64,000 nt of DNA, taken from positions 124,001-188,000 of the forward strand of contig SAXG01000074.1 of assembly GCA_012932865.1 (NCBI GenBank), given 5' to 3'. The notes under the pieces are model-generated. The model saw only the letters and a list, made by a program, of their open reading frames with translations, was not told where the DNA came from and ran no database searches. Shown piece after piece: positions 1 to 11,176 of the stretch. This DNA comes from Amylostereum areolatum (lineage: Eukaryota > Basidiomycota > Agaricomycetes > Russulales > Stereaceae). The stretch's first letter is position 1. Each line of letters begins with the position of its first letter. The position numbers and the translations under genes are program-made.

Positions 1-3000
1 GTCGATTTCCCGTTCAGCATCAACCGACCGCCGGAGGAGGACGTGCACGCGCACATCTTCCCCTTCATCTCGGGCGAACAGATGCGGTCTCTCGTGAGTA
101 ACCCCCATGTTTGCTGTTCTTATCGCACAGCCAGCTGACCCGCCTCGTGTCCGTCTGCCTCTAGCTTAGCTCCATGGTTCCGCCCATCCAATCTCAATGA
201 AGAGCGATGACTTGTCCCCCTCCACACGCACCCCCCGTCGCGGATGCGTGTGGCCCTCGTTGCGGGCGCATGCTCGCTCGCATACGCCACTATCCCCACA
301 CCAACACTCCACCCATCTTGCGGGTGCGCACGGGCCCTCGGCGCGTCTGCGTCCCCTCTGCTCGACCCTGCGCCCACGCTGCCCCCCCTGCGCCGACACC
401 GTGACCGCCCCCCCCCTGCGCTGACCCCGCGCCGGCCCCGCGTCATACGCGGCGCGTGCAAGTCAAAATATATCTTGCGTCTCCTGCACTCGGCCCTGCT
501 CCATATACCACCCCCCTGCCCACAACCCCATCTCCCCACCCTCTCCCTCGCCCTCGCCCCACCCCCGCCCTCGCCCCCGCCCTCAGCCTCGCTGCACGCG
601 GGTATTTGTGGCGAGTGGGCGCGCTCGCGGTGGCGCTCGGCAGCGCGCGGGGCGCCCAACACCCCCGTCCCCACGCTCGTGCGCGCCGCTGCCCGCCTCT
701 GTCACGCGCTCCCAGTGAAGCCTGCGCGTGTGCTCCGGTGCGGGGCCTGCGTCCACTCTGCCCTGCCCGCGAGCGGCGCGGGCCACCAGCGCGCGTCTTC
801 GAGCAGTACTCGCGTGTGCCCGCTGACATCCCGTCCCCTCGTCCCCTGCGCCCAACGCACTCATCGTGCCCATTGCGCGCCCTCGTACGAATGTCGCTCG
901 CATTTGGGTGAGGATAGGACATCAGGAAGCGTCAGGAGATAGGGTGGATACTGATACTGTATCAAGAGGGGTATCATTTTTCTGGGATCCTGTGTGCTTT
1001 TATGTGTACTACCTATTTTATATGATGTATATATGGCTGAAACATTGAATACATCCTGTTCTGCATCCCTTCTCTCTCTGGATACTGGTGAATGACCAAA
1101 AAACATGAGGAGGGGGTGAGGTGATGCTCATATCACTCTTGCAAAAACTCGCAGAAAAACATGATCTTGGCACTGTTATAATCGCATTTTGATGCTGATC
1201 ATTCGCATATAATTCGTTTCTGTGCATGAGCAACCGCTCAAGAGCTATAATGAAAACAGTCCTGGGGGTGCCCACGGCCAGCGGCGCGTCTCGCGTCTAC
1301 TTCCTAATTAGGAAATTTTCGGACGTGAACTCGTTCGTGTAGCAGTCGTGCCCACTCAGTCATTTTCGTTGTTTCAAGATCACAGATGTAAAGTAATATA
1401 GTATAAATCACTACCTACAAAGTATTTTACTCTAAAAATCTCGGTGGAAGGTGGTGGGGCAGCAGCACCTCGCGCACACTCAACTTCTGTTTGGCCGTGC
1501 TTGCTCTGCTGCGTCGTGGCCAAACCGGGAAACCATTACCAAAAATAACTATGGGGGGGTTTCCCTGATGATGTCGCCAGCAGAGTCACTCAGTCCAGCT
1601 TACCCCCAAGAAGAATCGGTTCCAGGCAGCCGTCTCTCGTCCTTTCCCTCCTCTCTCTGCTGCAGATTTTACATCTTCACAGTCACCTATTGCTCTCGAG
1701 TTGACGCCGCAAGCCTTGGTGCCTACTCTCTCTACAGATGCCCAGGAATCGGAAACAGCGGCAGTCTTACCTATCGTTGCACCTCTCACAGCGCCTCCAC
1801 CTCCACCTCTCACCCCTCCACCTCCACCGAGTCCACCTTGCCAGTCCACCTCACCACTGCTATCCACCACTGTCCCCTCACTCCCTAATCCATTCCCTGT
1901 GCCCGTGTCCTCCCAATCCACCGCATTTTGCGACGACCTTGACTATCCCGGCACCTTGGAGACTTTTAAAAGATTTTGATTTTGATTTCAACTTTGACAA
2001 CACGGACTTTGACTATGTCAAAGACAAGATGTATCCAGATCTCGAGTCATCTCTCGGTGCTGCCACTTCCAGCATGCCGTCTTTCGATGACGAATACACT
2101 GTATCGTCGAGCTCATCTCCTTGGGCTGCTTCTGTATCCCATACGCAGTTGACACAAACCCAGCCACCCCTTACAACCTCTGATGACCCGAGACCAAGTC
2201 ATACGGTTGTGTGCAATTCTGCTGTCGCCGTCGTTCTCCCTTCTGATGTCCCGGTCAGCATGCCGGAGACAGACAAGTTGTCGGATGCACCTGCACCAAA
2301 AAAAATGTCCAGAAGTCATTCTACCGCAAACAAAAAGCCAAACCAAAGCCCTAAGAAGTCGGCTTCTCTTCCTTCGGCAACTACAACTGCATCAGCATCG
2401 GCGTTGACTTCATACCACCGTGATTGCCCTTTGCAGGCAGAGCACTGGCAGATAGCGGAGAGCTCGAGGAACAAGGAAGTCAAACGTACGACCCACGTTC
2501 TTGAGCGCGAGGCTCGAGAGAAGGCGATACGTGAGACAGTCCATATTTACTTCTGGTGCAAGGTATGACCTCGATTCCCCACCGTGACCAATGCCATTAT
2601 ACTCATGTCTAAACTAGGGTGACGTTCAGCCAAAGTCGATCCCTATCACCTGTGAACATTGGCCACAATTCCGGATGAGCGACCTCCCTCTCGTTGTCCG
2701 CGAACGGTTCAACATCGCCGAGAACGATGCCCTCTTCAAGATGTATGACCCAGAGGTAATGGAATGGTCCTTGAGGCAGATTCACACGACAGAACTGGTT
2801 TCTCAAGGCCAAGCTCTCCTCTATCGAGCTCTTGATACGCACTCAATAGAGTCCATGACCCACCGCGAACATCTCGCCAGGGAATGGTGGTCATCTCGGC
2901 GTACCCCCTCTCGGAAGAAGCGGCCTTTTGGACAGATTTCTGACTTGTTATCTCCTGTCCAAGGCAGTCCAACTCGTCCTCGCATTGACAATGCCCTGTC

Positions 3001-4036
3001 CGTTCAAATGGATAACATCGCTCCTCTCCCCCTCCTCATGTTTGATGCCCCATCGGAGCCGCCGCCGGCTTCAATGCTTGTCCCTCGATCATCTTATGTA
3101 TCTCTCCGCCTTCCTTCTCCCCCTCCGAGTCATTCAGTGAATTTGGTCGATGATGCACATGTCAATGGAACCAAGCGGAGCAACAAATTGAATGCCGATC
3201 AGAAGAGAGCATTTCCCCTCAAGTATGCATGCGACATGAAGGAAGGATTTGAGACATATGCTCGGCTGGGCAAATCAGTGGGTAAGCAGGAGGTCAGGTT
3301 CACAGTTGCTTTTCCTGGTGCCAAGTTCGCGAAGGGAACATGGAACAGGAATTTTATGAACGGCTGGGAGAAGGCATCGGAAGAGCTACGCAAGAAATTC
3401 GTCGACGCTGGTACCAGCCCGCAGGGCCAGTGGGATAGGTTCATGAAGGAGGTTAGAGATTATTGCTAGAGACATCCTTCCCGTTACATCAGCAACTTAT
3501 CACATTGAGTTAGGACATGTTTTGGCTAGTTGCCAAGTTGTACAACCTATAAAACAGGTGAAACACCCAAACTTCAAAACTAGTCTGAAACCTACGTATT
3601 CATTGGGGGGTTCGTCAACTAAACAACAATTGAAGCATAACCTACATAAACTAAGGACCAAGTACTAACCAACCCACCTTCAACCTACATCTTTGGATTT
3701 CTTATTTCCTTGTAGACCACGAGCCTCTCCCCAACCCTCTCTCGCCAACAAAAGAAAAGAAAAGGAAGTCGGCTGAAACAGCGGATGGTGTTCACTGCAG
3801 GTCTACGTCGGCTCCGGCCAACGCGACTTCGTGCCCGTGGTGGAGCGCGCGGCGACGGTCGGTCTGCAGAAGGAGCCGACGCCGGTGGAGCATTCGGGGT
3901 GCGTTTTTTTTTCTCCCGATGATTTGCGGCGTTCGTCGCTGCGTCGGTCCGAGGCTGATGGTTTCCTGGGTCGAGCAGGATGAGCAAGAGGACGGGGCTG
4001 GCGGAGTTCAAGAATAAGAGCAGGAGCAAGCTGTAG
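1..4036 (+). CDS. 3' end of an unrecognised gene with a 3.7 kb apparent intron (5' partial)
   Basis: Three exons join in frame: 1-93, 3801-3898 and 3979-4036. The first is open in frame 1 and ends before a GTGAGT donor at 94. The second follows an ACTGCAG acceptor and ends before GTGCGT at 3899. The third follows CGAGCAG and ends at TAG 4034-4036. The joined tail is about 80 residues, includes VYVGSGQRDFVPVVERA, and finishes in a basic KNKSRSKL. I do not recognise the family. The gene starts beyond the left edge. The first intron would be 3707 nt, far larger than the 48-75 nt typical here, and it contains another gene on the same strand (1665-3469). This suggests an insertion inside a formerly short intron. 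Alternatively exon 1 and the later exons belong to different genes, but phase 0 on both sides favours one gene. Confidence 0.5.
94..1664. other. Gene-free, pyrimidine-rich interval inside the large intron
   Basis: From about 340 to 860 the + strand is strongly C-rich with long runs of CCC and CCT, which opens overlapping frames on both strands with no recognisable protein. From about 930 to 1450 composition changes abruptly to AT-rich. No tRNA, TIR or LTR was seen. The composition switch may mark the edge of inserted DNA carrying the downstream gene. Confidence 0.4.
1665..3469 (+). CDS. Agaricomycete lineage-specific hypothetical protein, probably transposon-associated
   Basis: The 3' exon (2618-3469) follows an intron at 2563-2617 (GTATGA donor, AACTAG acceptor), and the splice reads FWCKGDVQPKSIP. 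The C-terminus holds a conserved-looking block starting FPLKYACDMKEGF and continuing through FPGAKFAKGTWNRN, ending at TAG 3467-3469. From memory this resembles an expanded Agaricomycete family with a Pro/Ser/Asp-rich N-terminus and no known function; I cannot confirm it by search. The N-terminal half is low-complexity. A likely exon starts at 1667 after a CTGCTGCAG acceptor, then the frame changes near 1965 in a TTTTAAAAGATTTTG stretch, either a missed intron or a 1-nt indel. The true start is not resolved. It lies inside the 3.7 kb intron of the gene ending at 4036. Confidence 0.55.
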
Positions 4037-4393
4037 ATGCCTTGGCTGGGCAGGGAGGCGGTGGGCGATAGTATCGAGCGCGTTGTACTACTTTACTTGT
4101 GCGTGTCACCGAGGTTTCTGGACTGAGGCGTTATTTCTATTCAAGACCACCGAAACTGGAATACAGGGGAAGTGCGGGGGAAAGCCTTGGAGACGGCAAG
4201 GGACAAGTACAGTTGACTCTGGGTATGCGAATACAGAACATCGAGGAGACGATCGAGGGGAACTGGGAATACAACGTAGGGGAGCCCAGGATACAACGGA
4301 GGTTGGGGGCACAGTGAACGGAGCTGAACATGCAAGGGGGGCTCGAGGCCCTAAGGCCTGAGGATTGGGGGGGGGGGGGGGACAATGGTGAAG
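4037..4393. other. Intergenic, no gene seen
   Basis: This short gap between two 3' ends contains a G-run of about 13 at 4368-4381. No promoter, RNA gene or repeat with support was found. Confidence 0.4.
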
Positions 4394-4909
4394 TTACGAA
4401 TAGAAGGTGCGATAAGTGGTCATGGCCTGCGGTCCGTACTGGAGCTCGCTGAACGTGCGGTGATCGCCGTTCGGCTTGCGGTACTCGAACGTGAACCCGG
4501 GCCTGGCGAGGCAGAGGACGACCTTGTGGCTGGACGGCAGCATTAATCCGCACAGAATGCCTCCGTTGCACCAGAGCGTCGTGAGCGGCACCTCGACCGG
4601 CGCAGGAGGGTCGTTCTGGGCAGGGTGCGACCCCATTCAGCACGCATACACACACACACACACGCCGACGACAGGACAACCCACAGAGTACGAGGCCACC
4701 GAATGGCCGTAATCCGTCGCGGCGAGCAAACCCCACAGGTGCGGGGAGGGCATCCACTTCGCATCCGGGGTTCCCCCGTCCTGGGCCGACTCCACGGTGA
4801 CGAACACCCCGTCTTGGTGGAGGACGGTGGACCGCACGCGGATGTCGTCGGTGATGTGGATGTCGGTCATCGTCTGGCCAAGGTGCATGTTGTCCAGCTT
4901 CATCGTCAT
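4394..4909 (-). CDS. Small hypothetical protein, two exons
   Basis: Exon 1 is 4909-4685 and exon 2 is 4615-4394, separated by a 69 nt intron (GTGGGT donor, CTGCCCAG acceptor). The joint reads GHSVASYSNDPPAPVEV and is in frame. The product is about 148 residues with no signal peptide or membrane segment, rich in beta-type alternation, ending TTYRTFYS. I do not recognise the family. The start ATG at 4909 gives MTMKLDNMHLGQTM and is the first in frame. The intron contains a (CA)n microsatellite (4647-4663, GT-rich on the gene strand) just upstream of the acceptor. The clean frame on both sides of a canonical intron argues for a real gene. Confidence 0.6.
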
Positions 4910-7074
4910 ATTGCCTGGGATCGACCATCAGCCACAACAAGAGCGGGGAGCTAGCGCGAGTCGCGTCCACGTACTATACTGTGCTGTGCTGTCGACTCGG
5001 GAGTGCGTGATGCGAGGTGGGACGGATTGGACGACTGGGGAGAGGGGAGGAAGAGGACAGTTGAGAGGAGGTACTTACTTATGGGAAAGCAAGGTGCTGG
5101 GCCTGGCGAGTGTCAGAGCACAGATGGAACAAAGCACGGACACGATAAGACCGATGTGTGCGCACGGGGGGGGTCCCCTTGTGCCATTTGTGGTCAGCCT
5201 GGTTCTGGATAGAGTTCAAGAGGCCTGCCCTGCAGTGAGAACCTCGGGCTCACGCTCGGCAGTCCGCGCCGCTCTCGCCCACGTGGATGAGTGATATAAG
5301 GTTCCAGGGTGTTGAACGTCGATCTCCAAGAATGGTGTGGCAGTTTCGCAAGTCATCTCCCCCTTCCCCGGCATACCTCCCCAGGTCCATGGCGTCTCCC
5401 AACTCTAGCACGTCCTTCTTGTTGAGCCTGTTCATGTTATACAACTAAACAAATCCCCCCTGTCTTCCTTCCCGCCATGTTGTATACTAGCATAGACCCG
5501 TGCATTGCACTCATTCAAGTAGCAAGGCTGTGGTGATTGTATTCAAATAAGCAACAAATAAGCATAACTAAGTACTAAGCATGAAGTGTAGAAGATTCAA
5601 CTCGCAGTCCGATAGTAGGGAAACTGTAGCCGGGATGCCTAGAGGGGTTTGTGACGGTCCCAAATGCTCTCGCTCGTGTCGGGCTCTCTTGGCAATCTGC
5701 CATTTCGATAGCAGAGTGGGTTGTTCTGTTCCTTGAGGGTTCAGAGCTGGAGTCCTTGGGGGCGTAGGAAGCAAGTCGCCGAGGGCCGAGTAGGCCTGCG
5801 AATATGCAATGTCGATGAGGACATATCACCTGTGATATGGATAACAAAAGGATCAGTAAAGCCTTTACTATCACATTGATTGATACTGTATGCACATACC
5901 ATCTATGAAAGCTCCGTTCGAGGCTTGCTGGTTGGTTGGGTTCTTGCATTATCGTGTCGCCTGTCGTTGATTCGGACGTGGACGACACAATACAATGCTG
6001 TTGCGGACCTTCAGGATCCTGAGGATGTCGTTGTGCTCGCACTCAAGACCGGCGGTGGCCAATGGCGTCAGCCGAGGAAAGCTGTAGACAACAATATAGT
6101 AAGCAAGGACATTGATCAGTTTGTTAAGGTCAGTCATACCTGGACGGCCATGTTCTCGTTCGCTTGCGAGGAGGTTGAATGGGCACTGTTTCTGGGGGCT
6201 GCATCTTGGACGGAATCAGTGGACCTGCGTTCCTGCTCGGTGCACCGTCCCAATGGCCAGCCAATGTCACCCCCAACTCGCATAGATTCTTCTGCACAAA
6301 TAGTACATGTCAGTTCGTCTCGCAAGAGAGAAAGAAAATGCGCACATGATCCAGATGAACGCACCGAGATGCACTGGATGCAGATGACAGGGTGTGCTGT
6401 ACTGTGTCGTGTCGGGTCGTGTCGTGTCGTACATCACTCGAGCTCGGGACCACCACACCTCATCCGAGCACCGAGGAAATTTCCCGAAAAATCTCTAGAT
6501 ATATAAATAAATCCAATCAGGGGGGGTGGGAGCGACGCGGTCATCGTGACCGAAGCGACAAAACACGTCCGTGTTGCTGCACAAACATTGCTTTGGAGGA
6601 AAATTGATTTGAATTTGTTTTCTGATATACAAAGTAAAAGGTATAAGTGGGGCTGTGCCATGGAGGCTACTTTGACGCTAACGGCGGTGCGTAGAGGTGC
6701 CATAGAGAGTGGGAAGGTATGACGGTGGCCAAGTACGTGGTGGAGGTCAAGACGAAGAGCGACGCGGCGACCCGGCCGACGCGCAAGCCTAGGATGACGC
6801 AAGCAGCCACGTGCATTTGTCAACGCGACCTGTCACGCGTCGCGTTACGATGACGTGGCTGTTGTCCCACAACCAATCAGAAAGCTCACTTGTCTCGCGG
6901 TTTGTGTCGTGACGTGACACAGCGCTCCACCGCGTCTCTCTTTGTATTAAAGGATAATCACACAATATTATGAAGACCAAACCAGTTATATTGTGCATTA
7001 ATATTGTAACAGAAGTAATAAAATGTATATGATAAGTATAGTGATATGATAAGCAGAAATAGATAACAAGGCGG
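4910..7074. other. Gene-poor interval
   Basis: Frames here are short and unconvincing on both strands. A short GTGTC/GTCGTGTC microsatellite lies at about 6403-6432. Composition is more AT-rich than the coding half of the window, fitting decayed repeat DNA. A small spliced gene cannot be excluded at 5580-6040 on the minus strand, but nothing there is recognisable. Confidence 0.35.
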
Positions 7075-7900
7075 GGCAAAGGTGGGGGAGTGACAAGACA
7101 GGGAGTGACAAGGTGGTGACAAGGCAGGGGGCAGTGCCCGGGGTGACGATGAGACGCCAGGGACACGAGATGCCGGGGAGCAACGAGACGGCCAGGGAAC
7201 AACGAGATAGCCAAGGTGACAAGACTTCGGGCGACAAGGGGACGGGCGACGAGAGGGTGAAGGGGCGAGAGGGCAGAGAGGACGAGGCGGCGGGGAGATG
7301 ACGTGGCGAGGGTGACAAGACCAAGGGGAGATGATGCGCGGGGCAACGCAACAGCATAAGCGACGAGGCGCAGGGCGACGCAACAGCATAGGCGATGCGA
7401 CGGCATAGGTGACGCAACAGCGGGGGTGACACGACGGCAGGGGCGATGCGACAGTGGGGGTGACATGATGACGGGGCGACGCAACGGCGGGGGCGACGTG
7501 ATGGAGGGGGTGGCCAGGCGGCGGGGGTGACAAGGCGGCATAGGCGACACGATGGCGGGGGCGATGCGACGATGGGGCGACACGACGGCGGGGGCGACGC
7601 GATGACAGGGCGACGCGACGGCAGGGGCGACGTGATGGAGGGGGTGGCCAGGCGGCGGGGGCGACGAGGTGGCGGGGGCGACACGACGACGGGGCGACGC
7701 AATGGCGGGGTGACGCAACGGCGGGGGCGACGTGATGGACGGGGTGGCCAGGCAGCGGGGGAGACAAGGCGGCGGGGGCAACAAGGCGGCAGAGAGATGA
7801 CGAGGCGGGGGTGATGTGACGACGGGGTTGGTGAGGCGGCAGACAGAGGAGGTGGCAGGGATGACAAGACGAAGGGAGGGGAGACGAGACAGATGAGATG
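7075..7900. repeat. Degenerate GC-rich minisatellite
   Basis: The tract is built of variants of GGGGGCGACGCGACGGC, roughly 15-18 bp, differing by G/A and C/T changes. Higher-order copies start at about 7496, 7629 and 7729, each opening with GACGTGATGGA followed by a GGTGGCCAGGC block. The repeat keeps long frames open on the minus strand (Pro/Arg/His-rich, up to 410 codons), but all three frames are similarly open and the product would be monotonous, so it is treated as non-coding. Confidence 0.8.
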
Positions 7901-8340
7901 ATGTGATGGTGGCCCAGGCGGCAGTGAGAATAGGGAGGGAGGGACGACGACGACGACGGGTCATGGTGGTGGTCGTGATGAGAGAGGGTGTGAGCTGGCA
8001 CACTGATTCAAGTAGCCGCATGTGTAAGTCAGCTGTCCCACGGTTAAATGACTTTAGGGCAGGCTTGATTTAGCCTTCGGGCAATTCCCGAGGCACGCGC
8101 GGCAAGCGGCGAGCAGTTCCCGAGTTGGCCGGAGTTTCCTTAACCGGCCGAACCACGGAAGAAGCTAACTGTCTTGTAACTGTCCATCAAATCCCGGTAA
8201 CTCCCCAACTAAATATGTCAAGTTGCTGATGTATAATGCGTGTTGTAATTGTGTTTCTACATAATACATTGGTTAGATCCCACCGCGCGATCTTCCTCGA
8301 GTAGTAGCAGTGCCCACCGTCTGCATTCTCCATCGCCGTT
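7901..8340. other. Gene-free spacer
   Basis: AT-rich sequence follows the minisatellite, with no recognisable gene, RNA or repeat. A CGGAGTTTCCTTAACCGGCC stretch lies near 8130. Confidence 0.3.
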
Positions 8341-8444
8341 CGCCGTCAATCCCGCCACACGCGCGCCCCCGTCCGTGGAGCTCGACCTCTCATTGGCCAG
8401 GAGCAGGTGAGATGATCCCGCACGCCTTCGCGTCAGCTTGCGCA
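8341..8444. repeat. Left arm of a dispersed inverted repeat (partner 10806-10908)
   Basis: The reverse complement of 10806-10908 matches this stretch over about 104 bp with roughly four-fifths identity by eye. Shared words include CGCCGTCAATCCCGCC and CACGCCTTCGCGTCAGCTTG. The same short peptide (KLTRRRAG, then HLLLA, then AGLTA) can be read from both arms. The arms are about 2.4 kb apart and enclose the RhoGAP gene. Confidence 0.65.
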
Positions 8445-8573
8445 CGCCTTGAAGTTGCCCCGTCATCCAATGAGAGGGTCCCGCGCACCTTGATTTCGCC
8501 GCTGTCGGTCCTCTTCATCGGCCACGTCCGAGAGGGGGATGAGCGCTTTCAAAGCGGGACACGCATCGAAAGA

Positions 8574-8600
8574 CGGGGCGGGGTGGGGCGGGGCGGGGCG
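8574..8600 (+). other. G-quadruplex-forming motif
   Basis: Five blocks of four G are separated by single bases (GGGGCGGGGTGGGG, then GCGGGGCGGGG). This fits the G4 consensus with one-base loops. It lies upstream of no confident gene. Confidence 0.5.
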
Positions 8601-9113
8601 AACACGTTGATGGTGTCAGAAACGCAGTTTATGAGACCGATGAACCGCCTAAGTCGCGACGATGGGAGGAGCGAGAAGAAAATAGATTCGAGAGTGCCGG
8701 AGTCTAGGGTAGTGCAACGTGCGCTACAGTACCGTACGACGAGATGGACAGTCTGAGGAAAAGGGAAAAGGGATACTGTCCTTATATACAAGTGGGACCG
8801 ATGGTGCGATGCGATGCGATAGTGGTGCGAGCGGGGGGAACAATAAGAAAGGAGTCATGGGGAGGAGGACGGAAGTCCGGAACAATGATGTCATAGATAA
8901 GGGTGCGGAACGCCGTTCGGAAGTCCGGGCAATGACGTCGTTGGAGCATGTGATGCGAAGGAAAGTCATGTGCCGTGATGTGTCGCGTGTACAAGGTCTG
9001 CAAACAAAGAAAGAAATGGAGCGATCCGTGACAGATGGTGGGCAGTCCGTGTGTGCGTGCTTGCTGGAGGCGAGCGCGAGAGCGCGTAGTGTGCGCCTTG
9101 GTCGCAGGTGTGT

Positions 9114-9269
9114 GCGCCGTGGGGTGGGGGCGTGCGTCTTGAGGGAGCGCACCGTGCAAGTGCATTGTGCGCGGTGGCGAGCGCGTTGGGGGCGCCGTGG
9201 GGTGGGGGCGTGCGTCTTGAGGGAGTGCACCGTGCAAGTGCATTGTGCGCGGTGGCGAGCGCGTTGGGG
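9114..9269. repeat. Tandem duplication, two copies of 78 bp
   Basis: The word GCGCCGTGGGGTGGGGGCG recurs at 9114 and 9192. The two 78 bp copies differ at one visible position (GGGAGC versus GGGAGT). The period is 26 codons, so frames stay open, but no recognisable protein is encoded. Confidence 0.85.
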
Positions 9270-9532
9270 GCGGGGACAAGCACGTTGGGGGCGGGGGCGA
9301 GAGCGGGAGCGGGGGAGCGACGTGGGTGTGGAGGGCGTCGGCGGCAGAAACGGTGACAGCAACAGCAAGAGTAACGGCCGCCGCCCGCCCGCCGTCGATC
9401 GCTTGCCTCTCCCGCTGGCCTATACGTCGTCTTCCGGTGATCTTCATTAGCCTGAGTGGAGAAGGAGACCTTCTCAACACCTTCTCTGCGCGAGCACGCC
9501 CGCCTAGACCCCAATGCACCGCCCGCCCGCCC

Positions 9533-10194
9533 TCAATTGTGCGCCCGCCCATAGCCGCCGCTCGGGCGGATGCACCAGTTCCACAGCGGCTCAAAGACCG
9601 GGTCGCCGGTCAGCGGCTCGGGCATGTTCTTGAGGAAGGTCGAGAGAACAGAGCCAACAACCGCCGTGTCTTCGTCGTGCACGCTGAGGTTTTCGCCGAA
9701 GCTGGGCGCGCTGTTGAATGCGTGGATGAGCTCCATGTGTCGGCGACGGTCAGGCAGGTCGCGGAAGAGGCCACTTTTGTAGATGCCGGTGCAGAAGAGC
9801 TCTTCGGTGCAGGTGAAGAGGACGATGGGCAGCTCGTGGCGCGCGCCGTTGAGGATCACGGTTCGAGAGGCGATGAGCACCGTCTCGTTCAGCGGCGCGG
9901 CAAAAATGTCTGCGAGGCGAAAAATCAGTGTCGTTGCAGTCGAGGATGGGACAACGCTCACTCACGCGTGTCCTGCGCGAACTCAGATGGCTCCAAGCCC
10001 CCTCTCATCCTCGCGATATGGGACCGCATCGCCTCCCGCCTCTCCCGCTCCTGCACGTCGGCGCAATACGTGGTCTCGTAATCTACCAGGTCGATGAGAT
10101 CCTTGACATTGTGGCCGTCGAGGCGGAGGATGTTCTTGAGACGGACAAGCACGTCTGTGTATGGCCATTTGGGGGTTTCGGGGACGTTGTTCAT
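9533..10194 (-). CDS. Small RhoGAP-domain protein lacking the arginine finger
   Basis: Exon 1 is 10194-9966 and exon 2 is 9909-9533; the 56 nt intron has GTGAGT and CTCGCAG ends, and the joint reads EFAQDTHIFAAPLN. The product is about 200 residues. The second exon carries a RhoGAP core: LPIVLFTC, then GIYKSGLFRDLP, then DEDTAVVGSVLS and FLKNMPEPLTGD. In RhoGAPs the sequence GIFR or GIYR supplies the catalytic arginine; here the codon gives Lys. The protein stops about 20 residues after the LPEPL-type motif, so the domain's last helices are short or missing. It may be a non-catalytic Rho-binding protein or a truncated copy. It sits between inverted repeat arms. Confidence 0.75.
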
Positions 10195-11176
10195 GTCCTA
10201 GAGTGACGTGGAGAGCACCTATACTACGGAAGTATCAGGCGTCGACCTAGGACGAGGCAAGGGGGGTCCAACGGACGGTTCTCGACGGTGCGGTGCAGGC
10301 TGGGACTTTGGGACACGGTGTCCCAAAACTCTGCATCTGATTGGTTGGCGTCTAAGCCACGCTGGCGGCAGCTGGCAGTTGGCTGGCAGCCAACTGGAGA
10401 CTCGTGAGTCATCCTCTGCAACTCATTATCTTTCTCTTCTAACCGTTCATTTCACACGTCGACGGCGTAGTGGAGACTGTGGGACGCATCCAGCTGACGT
10501 TCGGTTCCTCCCTCCAGCCCACCCAGAGCGCTGTCCACACACGCACAACAACACATGAATGGACTAATCCTGGAGTCGCGAGGGAAGACGGTGCGTGGTC
10601 AGCGAGCAGGAAACACGGGCTACCGGAAGAGGGAAAAGATGAGTACACCTTTCATTCGAAATCACGTCAATGTACTCACTGTCATCTTCGCGTTGCTGGC
10701 TACCCTTTCTCCGCCATCTCGACAATCCTGTGCTCAGAGAATCTGCTCAACACGTACGCACTACTCCAGCTGGCGGGTAAGATGATGCTGGATGAGCCAG
10801 ATCACGCGCAAGCTGACGCGAAGGCGTGCGGGATTCTGTCATCTGCTCCTGGCAGATGAGGGGTCAAGCTTCGCAGACGGGCGCGCGTGTGCGGCGGGAT
10901 TGACGGCGAAGACAGAGGAGATGCTGCCGGGAACAAAATACGGTGAGTGCTTTGTTCGTTCCGTATCGAAACCTGCATGCTCACCTAGGCCACATCCCAG
11001 CTCCCGACGGTGGGGAAACAGGCGAAGAACAACATGCTCCTTGACTCATCGTGGGGACCATGAGGAACGTTCGCGTGAACTTCGAAGTGAACGCACACTG
11101 CTCCGTGTTCACGCTGTAGAAGGCTCCGTCGGGGGCATAATTCAGAAGCATATATATGTACTATACGATGTACAGG
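10195..11176. other. Intergenic with right arm of inverted repeat at 10806-10908
   Basis: The inverted repeat partner of 8341-8444 is here. Short frames on both strands match no family. GC content is intermediate. No promoter or RNA gene is supported. Confidence 0.4.

Noticed and set aside
244..942. 232-codon + frame in C-rich DNA
   Set aside because: Low-complexity composition opens overlapping frames on both strands; no start context, splice structure or domain.
7075..7900. CRISPR-like array
   Set aside because: Monomers are degenerate and contiguous with no unique spacers, and the genome is eukaryotic.
6789..8021. 410-codon minus-strand frame (Pro/Arg/His-rich)
   Set aside because: It is generated by the minisatellite; neighbouring frames are equally open and the peptide is monotonous, with no domain.
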